Source: Betaproteobacteria bacterium
Lineage (GTDB): Bacteria > Pseudomonadota > Gammaproteobacteria > Burkholderiales > SG8-41
Direction: 5' to 3'
DNA: 48,596 nt
Assembly (NCBI GenBank): GCA_025363575.1
Contig: JANYDM010000190.1
Location: 1-48,596 of the forward strand
This document shows positions 29,201-36,836 of the stretch, piece after piece. Made by a program: the position numbers and the translations under genes. Under the pieces are notes generated by a model. The model saw only the letters and a list, made by a program, of their open reading frames with translations. It ran no database searches and was not told where the DNA came from. Numbering within the stretch: the first letter of the stretch is position 1; every line of letters begins with the position of its first letter.

Positions 29201-32200
29201 CGCCGCTCGAAGGCGTCCATTCGAGCAGGCGCGTGTGCGAAACCAATATGCGCCAGTTGGTGCGCAGGATGGCGTCGCAGCTGTACCAAGCCTCGAACGG
29301 CAGGCACGCGAATGTCAGCCCCGCCCGCGCCAGATGGCCTCGCAGAGTCTCCAGCGATGCTGCAACGTGCTGGCGCGGCGGCGCGTCCGGCGGTTTGTGC
29401 AGCAGATCGAGCGCGGACGCGAACAACGGCGGGAGGGCAATGATGCCGACGACGACCGCTGTCCAGAACCAGGCCGGATGAAACACGCTCCAGCCCAGCA
29501 GTAAAAGCAGCGTCAACGCGGGCGCCACAATGCTGCGGCGCAGGTTGTCGAGGATTTTCCACTGCGAGAGCCACGACAGTGGATTGGGCTTGCGCGGCCC
29601 GCCGGCCTCGCCGGGAACGCGCGGCAGCAGCCACGAAGCAATCTGCCAGTCGCCGCGTATCCAGCGGTGGCGGCGGCTTACGTCCGCGAAATAGTGGACC
29701 GGATGTTCTTCGTACAGCTGTGACTCGCTGAGCAGCGCCGAGCGCGCGTAACAGCCTTCGAGCAGGTCGTGGCTGAGAATGCGGTTTTCGGGAAAACGAT
29801 CTTTGAGCGCGAGCTCGAACGCGTCGACGTCGTAGATGCCCTTGCCGATGAACGAGCCCTCGCCGCACAGGTCCTGATACACATCGGAGACCAGGCGTGT
29901 GTACGGGTCTATGCCGGGCTCGGCGCCGAACAGGCGCGCATAGCGCGAGCGGTTGGTGCCCGGCAGGCTGGTCTCGACGCGCGGCTGCATGATTCCGTAG
30001 CCCGCGGTGACGCGCTGGCATGCGGGATCGTAGCGCGGGCGATTGAGCGGATGCGCCATGGCGCCGACGAACTGGCGCGCCGCGTCGCGCGGAAGCTGCG
30101 TGTCGGTATCGAGCGTGATGACGTACTTGATGCCCGACAGGACGGCGGTGTTGCCGGCGATCAGGGCAAAACGTCCAGCGGCGCCGCCGCGCAGCAGCGC
30201 GTTCAGTTCGCCGAGCTTGCCGCGCTTGCGCTCATAGCCCATCCACAGCTTCTCACGCGGATTCCAGCGCCGCGGGCGGTGAAACAGAAAAAATACGTCG
30301 CTTTCGCCGCCGGCATATTTCCGGTTCAACTCGTCGATGCGATCGCGCGCGCGCGCGAGCCGTGCGTCGTCCTGCGGCAGCTTTTCTTCGCTCGCATCGG
30401 CAAAGTCGGTCAGCAGTGCGAAATGCAAGTGCGCATCGCGGTTGCCGAGATAACGGACTTCAAGCGCCTCGGCCAGTTCGTCGATGCCCTCCACGCTGCC
30501 GAGCAGCGTCGGCACGACGACGAGCGTCCGGCATTGCGCGGGTATGCCCCGCGTGAAATCCAGGTGCGGCAGGGCTTGCGGCGCGGCAAGCAGCGTCGCA
30601 CACCAATTGACGAGCGCGACCGCCAGCTGGCTCGTGCCGACGGCAGCGAGCAGACCGAGCGTAGCTAGCGGCCATCCATGAATGCCGCCGACGAGCGCTT
30701 GCCTGAGCAGGCCCGCCGAGAAGAGCAGCGTCAGCAGCCCAATCGATCCGATATAGAGCAGCAAAGGAAATCTGCGCGCGGCCTGGCACACGGCGTCGCC
30801 CGCAGACCACCGGGTTCCCGCCGCGCGCTTGAGCAGCAGCAACCCTTCGCCGATCAGAAAGCAGCCGACATGGGCATCGCGCGGTGAGACCGCCGCTTCC
30901 GCGGCCGGCGCCTGGACGCTTATTGCGAGCGCCGCCGCCGCGCCTTCATGCGCGAGCTGGATGGCTTTGCGCGCGACTTCGATTTCAGACAAGCGGCTGG
31001 CTCTGGCGATCTTCTCCACGGCATGGCGATAGTGGTCGCGCGTTGCGAAATCCATCGTGCCGTACACGCCGCCCGGGTCTTCGCGCAGTTTCTGCTCGAC
31101 ACCGCTCATGGTTTCGACGAACTCACGCCAGTCCATCGCGGCAAGAAAGCGCAGGCTGCCGATGCTGTTGCTGATCGAAACCTGGCCCGATGCCTGTTTC
31201 TGGGTTTCGGATTGCACGAGCTGTTCGATCGTGCCGCCCGATTCCGACAGGCGTTGCTCTATCCACGTCAGCGGCAGCGCGAGTGCGGCGCTCTGGCCCT
31301 GCAGTCGCCGCGCAAGCTCCGCGACAAAGGAACTTGCCATCGGCGGATTCGAGCGCGCCATGTCCGCGACCACCAAAATGAGGCTCTTGGGGTCTTTCTC
31401 GGCGACTTCCATCATTTCATCCGCCCATACGTCCGCGCGCTCGCGGTCGGTCGTGCTGGCGCTGACGCGCGCGCCGACGCGGCGCAGGTTTTCGATCAGC
31501 GCCAGGCGCAGCATGATGGGTATCGCCCACAGTTCGCCGAGCCTGAGCTGCGTCGTTTTCTGGTAGGCGGCGACGAAACGGCTGAGGCTGTCGGCATCGA
31601 CGTGGCCGTCGCCATGCGATACGGCCTCGAGCGCTATGTCATACACGCGCGGCAGGCCGGCCGAAGGACCGTGGGCGAGCCGCGGCAACTCGCGGCTGTA
31701 GCCTTTCGGCAGGTGTCTGCGCGCGGTGCGGACCTGCTCTTCGATCAGGTACAGGTTGTCGAGCAGCCATTCGCCGGCCGGGGATATGCGGCGGTTGGCT
31801 TTCACCGCTGCGGCCAGCACGTTGCACGTTTCGAACAGCACCTGTTCGTTTTCGCCAAGGCGCACGAGCAGCAGGTCGGGTGCGCGCCCCAGGCTTACGC
31901 GGTGCAGGGCCGCGAGGTCCTTGCCGTGCTGCTCCATTTGGGCGGCGCTGAACAATTCCGCGCGCAGCGGCGCTTCGTTGTCGATGGGCCTGCGTTTGCC
32001 GCGATGGCCGCCGCGCAGACTCGCGAAGAGCGCGCGCCACGCGGCGGGAATCGTGTCACCGCTCAATTTCAATTGTGAGATTTCCTTGTGTGCATGAAAT
32101 CGGGACGTTCGTATGAGGCCATGCTGGCGGGGCCATGCGGCGCGTGCGGAACATCTCCCAGCCGCCGCCCGGCTGCCCTGGATAATTTGTTCTAATTCCG

Positions 32201-32231
32201 CGGCCTGGAGGCCGGCGGGAAGTGTCGTCAT
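23295..32231 (-). CDS. ndvB: Cyclic beta-1,2-glucan synthase (NdvB/ChvB)
   Basis: Giant inner-membrane protein of 2978 residues, slightly longer than the usual 2800-2870. It initiates, elongates and cyclises a UDP-glucose-derived beta-1,2-glucan for the periplasm. Order: N-terminal helical region; transmembrane helices near 490, 905-935 and 1025-1065; between them the glycosyltransferase core (GT84) with TLDTDTQLPRDA near 705 and RRHRWIRGDWQI near 855; then a glycoamylase-like region (about 1150-1560), two GH94 phosphorylase N-domains (about 1600-1850 and 2080-2350) and the GH94 catalytic domain with GTGDWNDGMN near 2655. Family members use GH94 to control ring size. The first 80 residues are poorly conserved and lack a Shine-Dalgarno, so the start is uncertain. 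A long frame on the opposite strand (25941-29504) is a shadow. Confidence 0.95.
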   Translation of the reverse strand: MTTLPAGLQAAELEQIIQGSRAAAGRCSARAAWPRQHGLIRTSRFHAHKEISQLKLSGDTIPAAWRALFASLRGGHRGKRRPIDNEAPLRAELFSAAQMEQHGKDLAALHRVSLGRAPDLLLVRLGENEQVLFETCNVLAAAVKANRRISPAGEWLLDNLYLIEEQVRTARRHLPKGYSRELPRLAHGPSAGLPRVYDIALEAVSHGDGHVDADSLSRFVAAYQKTTQLRLGELWAIPIMLRLALIENLRRVGARVSASTTDRERADVWADEMMEVAEKDPKSLILVVADMARSNPPMASSFVAELARRLQGQSAALALPLTWIEQRLSESGGTIEQLVQSETQKQASGQVSISNSIGSLRFLAAMDWREFVETMSGVEQKLREDPGGVYGTMDFATRDHYRHAVEKIARASRLSEIEVARKAIQLAHEGAAAALAISVQAPAAEAAVSPRDAHVGCFLIGEGLLLLKRAAGTRWSAGDAVCQAARRFPLLLYIGSIGLLTLLFSAGLLRQALVGGIHGWPLATLGLLAAVGTSQLAVALVNWCATLLAAPQALPHLDFTRGIPAQCRTLVVVPTLLGSVEGIDELAEALEVRYLGNRDAHLHFALLTDFADASEEKLPQDDARLARARDRIDELNRKYAGGESDVFFLFHRPRRWNPREKLWMGYERKRGKLGELNALLRGGAAGRFALIAGNTAVLSGIKYVITLDTDTQLPRDAARQFVGAMAHPLNRPRYDPACQRVTAGYGIMQPRVETSLPGTNRSRYARLFGAEPGIDPYTRLVSDVYQDLCGEGSFIGKGIYDVDAFELALKDRFPENRILSHDLLEGCYARSALLSESQLYEEHPVHYFADVSRRHRWIRGDWQIASWLLPRVPGEAGGPRKPNPLSWLSQWKILDNLRRSIVAPALTLLLLLGWSVFHPAWFWTAVVVGIIALPPLFASALDLLHKPPDAPPRQHVAASLETLRGHLARAGLTFACLPFEAWYSCDAILRTNWRILVSHTRLLEWTPSSGVERSVRTGFVASYRTMLISPVIAAAAAAYLANAAPRALIVAAPVLFLWTLAPAIIWWLGRPRPSRAARLTSGQSAFLQTLARRTWAFFETFVSAEDHWLPPDNYQEQPLPVIAHRTSPTNIGLSLLANLAAYDFGFIPAGQLIVRTTDTLQTMQGLERYEGHFYNWYDTQTLRPLAPLYVSSVDSGNLAGNLLTLQPGLLALCDDKVAGTRWFEGIANTLAVLVEIAGDAATPQHAQLQRDVESAFDSRAPTLAAVHAWLTRLAPAAAELARGSGDAAAPDGSAQWWTQALTRQCRDALEELLLLAPWLALTGLPDRVRHLVESIDIPSLRELAARDEQWLKEIAQRVVPAPAPAEQTALDELQRCVALAGARARECAAAIERLAMQAAEMAVMDYGFLYDPSRHLLAIGYNVSDRRRDTSYYDLLASEARLASFVAIAQGQLPQENWFALGRLLTASGGEPMLLSWSGSMFEYLMPMLIMPSYENTLLERTCEAAVERQIAYATRRGVAWGISECGYNTVDAALNYQYRAFGVPGLGLKRGLAEDLVIAPYASALALMVAPARACANLERLAGEGLAGGYGLYEAVDYTAARLPRGQTSAVIRSFMAHHQGMIFLALAYALRDRPMQKRFAADPQFQATTLLLQERVPRAGPVQLHTSEFSSIRATVNDVEMPVRVIRTPDTPAPEVQLLSNSRYHVMITNAGGGYSRWKELAVTRWREDTTCDNWGAFCYLRDVSSGVFWSNTHQPTLKRAENYEAIFSEGRAEFRRRDLDYDTHTEIVVSPEDDIELRRIRITNRARTRRTIEVTTYAEVTLAVPAADALHPAFSNLFVQTEIVRERQAILCTRRPRSDTEQPPWMLHVMAVRGAEMGDISYETDRARFIGRGRTVAAPQALGEHGALSNSAGSVLDPVIAIRCRIALDPEQAVVVDVVTGVGATREAALNLAAKYQDRHLADRVFELAWTHSQVVLRQINATEADTQLYARLAGCVVYANASLRGESRVLAANRRGQSGLWSYAISGDLPIVLLQIGEFENIELVRQLVQAHAYWRLKGLIVDLVVWNEDRAGYRQLLQDQIMGLIAAGIEAHVMDKPGGIFVRRAEQISNEDRILVQAVARAIISDRRGALGDQINRRGMLEVRAPHLNLPRLKPTRTLRPEIASTTVPVRQDLLFGNGIGGFSTDGREYLIATAHGQVTPAPWVNVLANPYFGSVISESGMSYTWSENAHEYRLTPWNNDPVSDSGGEAFYIRDEESGHFWSPAPAPCRGAAPYLSRHGFGYSTFEYEEGGIRSELTVYVALDAAVKFSMLKISNTSGRARRLSATGYVEWVLGDLQPKTSMHVITETDPVSGGLCARNSYNTEFAERTAFFDVDDAKRTFTGDRAEFIGRNGTLRNPAAMLRTQLSNKVGAGLDPCAAIQLQFDIAHGEQRNFVFRLGAGRNLDDARQLMHRCRGGAAANDAFEKVRRYWQRTLGAVQVDTPDPALNVLANGWLVYQILASRLWARSGFYQSGGAFGFRDQLQDTMALVHSEPALLREQLLRCAAHQFREGDVQHWWHPPSDRGVRTHCSDDYLWLPLALCRYVFSTGDTGVLDEPVPLLEGRPVNPEEDSYYDLPGHSSEAISLYAHGVRAIEHGLSFGVHGLPLMGTGDWNDGMNLVGAQGKGESVWLGFFLYEVLMQFTRLAQLRGDGQFAERCQREAAQLRQNVERDGWDGEWYKRAFFDDGRPLGSAENAECQIDAIAQSWSVLSGAAEARRARTAMGAVDRRLVRRDHRLIQLLDPPFDKSDMNPGYIKGYVPGVRENGGQYTHSAIWTVMAFAALGDSQRAWELFGMINPVNHANSAAAIATYKVEPYVVAADVYAVAPHTGRGGWTWYTGSAGWLYRLIVESLLGLRLEVDKLRFAPCLPADWESFGLTYRYRETTYHLKVSQTRAVDGKLRVSVDGAEQQEAFVPLVNDRAEHAVEVTVPRA

Positions 32232-32257
32232 AATGACACGAATAGCGCACCCTCAAC

Positions 32258-32274
32258 GTGTGCTAGCGCACAGA
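32258..32274 (+). promoter_or_regulatory. Recurring stress-gene motif, copy 5
   Basis: GTGTGCTAGCGCACAGA differs from the consensus GTKCGnnAnCGyACrGA at one defined position (T for C at 4). It lies 84 bp before the BON lipoprotein and points to it, while being only 27 bp from the probable start of the divergent glucan synthase gene. Confidence 0.55.
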
Positions 32275-32358
32275 AAAAAACGGCCGAAAGGCGGATGTTC
32301 GCATGCTGATCCGATCGCCACCAGGACAGAGCAGTTGCCCACACAAGAAAGAACCGGA

Positions 32359-32922
32359 ATGCCCGCATACAGTTACAGAATATTGGCTTTGGCAGTGGTG
32401 ATAGTCATCGGTGGTTGCGACCGGCCGCCGGCACCCGCCGGCACTCCTGCGCCGAAGACGACCGTTGGCACCGAGATCGACGATACGGTGGTGACCACCC
32501 GCGTCAAGGCCGCATTGATTCAGGACCCGGCCATCAAGAGCTTCGGTTTCAAGGTCGATACGCACAAGGGCGAAGTGCAGTTGAGCGGCTTCGTCGACAA
32601 CCAGGCGCAGGTCGACCGCGTGGTCGAAGTCACGCGCGCCGTTGAGGGCGTCAGGAGCGTCGACAACAAGGTCAGCGTCAAAGAAGGCGCGACGACCGTT
32701 GGCAACAAGGTCGACGACGGCATCGTGACCGCCAAGGTCAAGGCCGCGCTGCTGGCGGACGCCAGCGTCAAGAGCTTCGACATCGCCGTGGTGACGCGCA
32801 AAGGCGAAGTGCAAATGAGCGGGTTCGTCGACAACCAGAACCAGATCGACCGTGCGCTCGAAATCGCGCGCGGCATTGAAGGCGTGCGCAGCGTCGGCAA
32901 TGAGATGAGCGTCAAGAAATAA
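32359..32922 (+). CDS. BON-domain lipoprotein, OsmY-like
   Basis: Lipoprotein of 187 residues with a lipobox near residue 20 (VIGGC) and two BON domains in tandem (about 45-110 and 120-185). Each carries the VTTRVKAAL.../KGEVQLSGFVDN...VEGVRSVDN pattern, and the two halves are about 60-70% alike by eye, which points to an internal duplication. BON proteins such as OsmY and DolP bind phospholipids and protect the envelope under osmotic or other stress. ATG 32359 gives the signal peptide. Motif copy 5 upstream fits a stress-induced gene. Confidence 0.92.
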   Translation: MPAYSYRILALAVVIVIGGCDRPPAPAGTPAPKTTVGTEIDDTVVTTRVKAALIQDPAIKSFGFKVDTHKGEVQLSGFVDNQAQVDRVVEVTRAVEGVRSVDNKVSVKEGATTVGNKVDDGIVTAKVKAALLADASVKSFDIAVVTRKGEVQMSGFVDNQNQIDRALEIARGIEGVRSVGNEMSVKK

Positions 32923-32936
32923 GCGCCGCCCGCGCC

Positions 32937-34110
32937 GTGACTGAAACCGCGGGTTCAGCCGGCGCCGCGGTCCCCGCAGTGGCCGACCCGGCCCTCGACG
33001 AAGCGACGCCTGTAGCGGGCCGCGCCACGCGCGTCGCGCGACTTACCGTCGCGGTCGGCATACTCACCGTCATCGCTCTGGTTGCGGCTTTGTATCTGGC
33101 ACGCGCTTTTTTTTGTCCCGTTGCTGATAGGCATACTCGCAAGCTACGCGCTGACTCCGCTGGTTGACTGGTTAGACGCGCGCCGCGTACCGCGCCTGCT
33201 GGCGGCGGCCCTCGTGCTGACCGTGCTTGCCGGTGGCGTTGGCGGGATTGCCTATTCCCTGCGCGATCAGGCTGCGGCAATGATCGAAAAACTGCCGGAA
33301 GCGGCGCGCAAGCTGCGGCAGAAGCTGAATCAGGCGCGCACGGGCAGTCCGACCGCGTTGCAGAATATGCAGGATGCCGCCAATGAAATTCAGGCGGCGG
33401 CCGTCGACGCCGGCGCCAAGGTAGGCGCGCGCGCTCCCGCGGTGAGGCCTCCCGAGCCCACCGCCTGGCTGCGCGATTACGCGCTGGCGCAATCCGCGCT
33501 GCTGTTTGCCGTCGCCGCGCAAACGCCCATCGTGCTCTTGCTCACTTATTTTCTGCTGGCGTCGGGCACGCATTTCCGCCGCAAGCTGGTGCAGTTGGTG
33601 GGCCCTTCGCTTACGCGCAAGAAGGACGCCGTGCGCATACTCGAGGAGGTCGATTCGCAGGTGCAGCGTTATCTGCTCGTGATGCTGGTGTCGAATACGC
33701 TGGTTGCCGTATGCACCTGGCTCGCGTTCGCGGCGCTCGGCGTGGAACAGGCGGGGGTGTGGGGCGTCGCGGCGGGCATCCTGCATTTCATACCCTATCT
33801 CGGCCCGCTGATTGTTGCTCTCTTCAGCGGCGTGGCCGCTTTCCTGCAATTCGGGACGCCGTCCACCGCCCTGTTGGTAGCCGCGGTCTCTCTGCTTGTG
33901 TCAGGCAGCATAGGATTCGTGTTCGTGGCGTGGCTGCAAAGCCGCCTCGCGCGCGTGAATCCGGCGGTATTGTTCATTGCATTGTTGTTTTTCGGCTGGC
34001 TGTGGGGCGTTGCAGGGCTGCTGCTGGGTGCGCCGCTGGTCGCTATCGCCAAGGCAATCTGTGACCGCGTCGACTCGCTGCACGCAATCGGCGATCTGCT
34101 GGGACGCTGA
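32937..34110 (+). pseudogene. AI-2E family permease, frameshifted at an eight-T run
   Basis: The frame from GTG 32937 encodes an N-terminal extension and the first membrane helix, up to ...ALYLARAFF at 33114, then goes out of frame. The second frame carries the rest, beginning VPLLIGILASYALTPLVDWL and ending near LHAIGDLLGR. The break is a run of eight T (33107-33114); with seven T the two frames join as ...LARAFFVPLLIGIL. The downstream part has the family signature GVWGVAAGILHFIPYLGP and several helices. AI-2E family permeases include TqsA-type exporters, but substrates are mostly unknown. It could be a real loss, a slippage-expressed gene or a homopolymer error. Confidence 0.75.
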
Positions 34111-34146
34111 TGTGCGCTTCGCATCGCACTGAGAAGACCGGCGTGC

Positions 34147-34163
34147 GAGCGCTACCGTACAGA
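34147..34163 (+). promoter_or_regulatory. Recurring stress-gene motif, copy 6
   Basis: GAGCGCTACCGTACAGA differs from the consensus GTKCGnnAnCGyACrGA only at position 2. It is 31 bp before the ATG of the membrane-protein gene at 34195, the shortest spacing of the eight copies. Confidence 0.5.
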
Positions 34164-34194
34164 CCTCAGCGGCGATGACGCGGACACTGGCTTC

Positions 34195-34725
34195 ATGTCG
34201 AATCAATCTCGCGCGTGGCGATGGAGCTGGATGGCGTTGGCGGTCGTGTGGACGCTCATCGCAGCTGCGTACGGCTGGCTTAACTTGCCGCGAGCCCGGT
34301 ATATTCCGCACGATCCCCAGTTTCTAAGCGGCCTTTCCAGCGAGTCTCTCGCGATATTGCGCGGCGAAGGCGCCCCCGCGACGCCTGCGCGCGGTGCCTG
34401 GTCGCTGGACCCGCGTATCGTGAGCACGCCCAACGGCACGCGCCTGGCGTTTCCGTCGTTCACCACGGATGCCCGCGCGGCGCTGGTCGTCAACGAGTAT
34501 CACAAACTGTTGATTGCCGAAGCGGATCAACAAAGAATCCCTTACCTGCTGGACGTGCTGGTGGTCTGGCTGGTGCCTTTGCTGGGCGCGGGGCTGGCAT
34601 TGCGATTGTCCCGCCGCAGCGGCAGCGAATGGCGCATCATTCCCGACAGTGCTCATCAGCCCGCCGCTTCCAGCGCGGGGGGCGACCGTCGTCTGCATGA
34701 CGAGACGCCCGTCAATCCCGCATAA
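34195..34725 (+). CDS. Unrecognised two-helix membrane protein
   Basis: Protein of 176 residues with transmembrane helices at about 10-30 and 120-141 and an intervening region of about 90 residues, probably periplasmic. No domain is recognised. The central region has a Pro/Gly-rich stretch (residues 55-80) and the C-terminal 35 residues are hydrophilic. It follows the AI-2E permease and lies 31 bp behind motif copy 6, so it probably has its own promoter. I propose no function. It stays in frame with good codon use from ATG 34195. Confidence 0.7.
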   Translation: MSNQSRAWRWSWMALAVVWTLIAAAYGWLNLPRARYIPHDPQFLSGLSSESLAILRGEGAPATPARGAWSLDPRIVSTPNGTRLAFPSFTTDARAALVVNEYHKLLIAEADQQRIPYLLDVLVVWLVPLLGAGLALRLSRRSGSEWRIIPDSAHQPAASSAGGDRRLHDETPVNPA

Positions 34726-34992
34726 GCGCGGCCGCGCCACGTCTATATCGCGCTTTGCCGCGGCCGCCCGTCAACACCATCCCTCCTGACTGCCCCGTCC
34801 ATTTACCGTACGCGCAATCTGACGCGGTAAACGCAAATTCATGATGATTCCGCTGCATGTTCGCTGCGCCATCTAAAGTTGAATTCGCTGTATGTGGGAT
34901 GACGCACAGTATTCACCAGCCGTTACGACGAGAATTGCCGCTTCGATTGGCAAGCTAATCCGCCCCGTAGCCGGGGCACGAAAGGTTTCATC
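34726..34992. other. Non-coding region with inverted repeats
   Basis: The 267 bp between the membrane protein and the 50-residue gene contain TTTACCG (34802-34808) inverted as CGGTAAA (34825-34831), motif copy 7 at 34894-34910, and a short CCCCG/CGGGG hairpin shortly before the AAAGG ribosome site of the next gene. The hairpin near the ribosome site might modulate translation; nothing shows this directly. Confidence 0.45.
34894..34910 (+). promoter_or_regulatory. Recurring stress-gene motif, copy 7 (weak)
   Basis: GTGGGATGACGCACAGT is the least faithful copy, with three departures from the consensus GTKCGnnAnCGyACrGA (positions 4, 8 and 17). It is listed because it lies 82 bp before the 50-residue stress-type membrane protein and keeps the CGCACAG half. 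Confidence 0.35.
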
Positions 34993-35145
34993 ATGCTGTA
35001 TATCATTGCGGTAGTTCTCATCATCCTTTGGCTGCTCGGCCTTGTCACTTCGTATACGATGGGCGGCCTTATCCATGTTCTGCTGAACATTTCCGTCGTC
35101 GTTATCCTGCTGAGATTCATCGGCGATCGCAAGCCGCCGCTGTAA
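34993..35145 (+). CDS. lmo0937-type (DUF5670) small membrane protein
   Basis: Gene for 50 residues, MLYIIAVVLIILWLLGLVTS then YTMGGLIHVLLNISVVVILL and a basic tail RFIGDRKPPL. The phrase W-L-L-G-x-x-T-x-Y-T-x-G-G-x-I-H is the signature of lmo0937-family membrane proteins, two-helix proteins common in stress gene sets of many bacteria. ATG 34993 has an AAAGG ribosome site at seven-base spacing. The function of the family is unknown. Motif copy 7 precedes it. Confidence 0.85.
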   Translation: MLYIIAVVLIILWLLGLVTSYTMGGLIHVLLNISVVVILLRFIGDRKPPL

Positions 35146-35179
35146 AGAGCCCGGGACACGAAGAGTCGGGGCAGCAATA

Positions 35180-36061
35180 ATGATCAGACTCAAATTCTCC
35201 ATCAGTCTGCAATACGAAATCGTCGACTATGCGAGCGATTTCATATTTAACATTCATGCAGCGAAAACGCGCCACCAGACGGTGGTTACGGAGGCGCTGC
35301 ACCTGAGCCAGCAGATCACGCCTGTGATCTATGCGGACCCGGCATTCGGCACTCGTTACATGCGGTTGAAGGCTGAGCCCGGGCAGCTCACGGTGCGTTA
35401 TGACGCGACTGTCGACATCGACCATTACAGCGAGTCGCCGGGCTGCCTCGTCGAAGTGCCTATTGCACAGGTGGCGCCCGAGGTGCTGCCTTTTATTTAT
35501 CCAAGCCGCTATTGCCAGTCGGACCGTCTGCACAAGTACGCGGCCCGCGAGTTTGGCCACTTGCGCCAGGGCTACTGGCGGGTGCAGGCGATCCTCGATT
35601 GGGTGCGCCATCGCACCAAATTCCTGTCGGGCAGCTCGAATGGCAGCACATCGGCAGTCGACACGCTGATCGAGCAGGTCGGCGTGTGCCGCGATTTCGC
35701 GCACTTGATGATCGCGTTGTGCCGGGCGGTAAATATCCCCGCGCGCTTCGTATCGGGCATCGACTATGGCGCGGATCCGGCGCTGGGGCCGACGGATTTT
35801 CACGCGTACGTCGAGGTCTACCTGAGCGACCGCTGGTACCTGTTCGACCCGACGGGCGTGTCGCCGCCGATGGGGTTGGTCAGGCTGGGCACCGGCCGCG
35901 ACGCAGCCGATGTCTCCTTCGCCACCATGTTCGGGACGATTAAATCGACCCAGCCGCTGATCGTGATCGAAGCCGTGAACGACCCGGCCAATGGCTACAC
36001 GCTGCCGCGGTATTGTCAGGAAGCGCTTTCGTCGCACGGTGAACTCTCCGCCTTGCAGTAG
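35180..36061 (+). CDS. Transglutaminase-like cysteine hydrolase
   Basis: Protein of 293 residues with the transglutaminase-core triad: Cys170 (GVCRDFAHLM), His208 (TDFHAYVEVY) and Asp223 (YLFDPTG). An N-terminal beta-rich domain of about 100 residues precedes the core, as in the SMc04130/YP_… type of bacterial transglutaminase-like proteins. No signal peptide or membrane segment is visible, so it is probably cytoplasmic. These proteins act as peptidases, amidases or cross-linkers; the substrate is unknown. It begins 35 bp after the small membrane protein and may share its transcript. It converges with the Crp/Fnr gene. Confidence 0.9.
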   Translation: MIRLKFSISLQYEIVDYASDFIFNIHAAKTRHQTVVTEALHLSQQITPVIYADPAFGTRYMRLKAEPGQLTVRYDATVDIDHYSESPGCLVEVPIAQVAPEVLPFIYPSRYCQSDRLHKYAAREFGHLRQGYWRVQAILDWVRHRTKFLSGSSNGSTSAVDTLIEQVGVCRDFAHLMIALCRAVNIPARFVSGIDYGADPALGPTDFHAYVEVYLSDRWYLFDPTGVSPPMGLVRLGTGRDAADVSFATMFGTIKSTQPLIVIEAVNDPANGYTLPRYCQEALSSHGELSALQ

Positions 36062-36086
36062 TAAGAGTGCGCGGCCCGCCGGCGGC

Positions 36087-36836
36087 TTAGTTAGTAGCAG
36101 GCATGACCTGCGGGCTGCGCACGTCGGACAGCAGGCGCGCGAATTCTTTCTTGACCAGGGCATAGCATTCGCAGGCGCCGGCTTCGAGCCCGGCCCGCTC
36201 CAGCACGGTGAGATGCCCGCGGCGATAGCGGATGACGCCGGCACGCTGCAGTTTGCCAGCGGCCTCGGTGATGCCTTCGCGGCGCACGCCGAGCGCGCAC
36301 GCCACCAGTTCCTGCGTCATCACCAGCTCGTGCCCGGGCATGCGGTCGAGTGTCAGCAGCAGCCACCGGCACAATTGCTGGTCTATCGAGTGATGGCGGT
36401 TACATGCGCCCGTCTGAAACATCTGGGTAACGAGGGCCTGAGTGTAACGCAGCAATAACCGCTGGGTCGGGCCGCCGCGGTTGAATTCTTCCTTCAGCAG
36501 GCGCCCCGACAGCCGGTAGCCGTGTCCGCCGGTCTGCACGACGGCCGAGCTGGGGGTGGTATCGCCGCCCATGAAGAGCGAAATGCCGAGCACCCCTTCG
36601 TTACCAACCCCGGCCATCTCCGCCGACATACCCGATTGCAGGATGTAGAGCAGCGATACGATCGCGGTGGTGGGGAAATAAACATGCTGCAATTGACCGC
36701 CCGGATCGTAGAGCGTGTCGCCAAGCAGCATGGGCACGAGCTCCAGATTCGGGGCAAGGCGCGCGAATTCCGCCGCGGGCAGCGCGGCCAGCAGGTGATT
36801 TTGATCGGGGCTGTGGAGAGGGCGTGTGGCAATCAT
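36087..36836 (-). CDS. Crp/Fnr-family transcription regulator
   Basis: Protein of 249 residues: an N-terminal cyclic-nucleotide-binding-like beta-roll (about 15-130, VYFPTTAIVSLLYILQSG, GNEGVLGI) and a C-terminal winged helix with ELVACALGVRREGITEAAGKLQ as recognition region. The classical cAMP-binding residues and the Fnr cysteines are not visible, so its ligand, if any, is unknown. Its start overlaps the stop of the REC-PAS gene by four bases (36833-36836), which makes it the third gene of a kinase operon and the likely output of that system, though it has no receiver domain. Confidence 0.9.
   Translation of the reverse strand: MIATRPLHSPDQNHLLAALPAAEFARLAPNLELVPMLLGDTLYDPGGQLQHVYFPTTAIVSLLYILQSGMSAEMAGVGNEGVLGISLFMGGDTTPSSAVVQTGGHGYRLSGRLLKEEFNRGGPTQRLLLRYTQALVTQMFQTGACNRHHSIDQQLCRWLLLTLDRMPGHELVMTQELVACALGVRREGITEAAGKLQRAGVIRYRRGHLTVLERAGLEAGACECYALVKKEFARLLSDVRSPQVMPATN

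Noticed and set aside
25941..29504. 1187-codon frame on the plus strand
   Set aside because: Lies antisense to the glucan synthase gene, whose domains are continuous on the minus strand. The Arg/Gln/His-rich product has no recognisable domain and is a GC-rich shadow.
34728..34770. Two GCGGCCGC segments as a terminator
   Set aside because: No T run follows, and each segment is itself palindromic, so the pairing is not specific.
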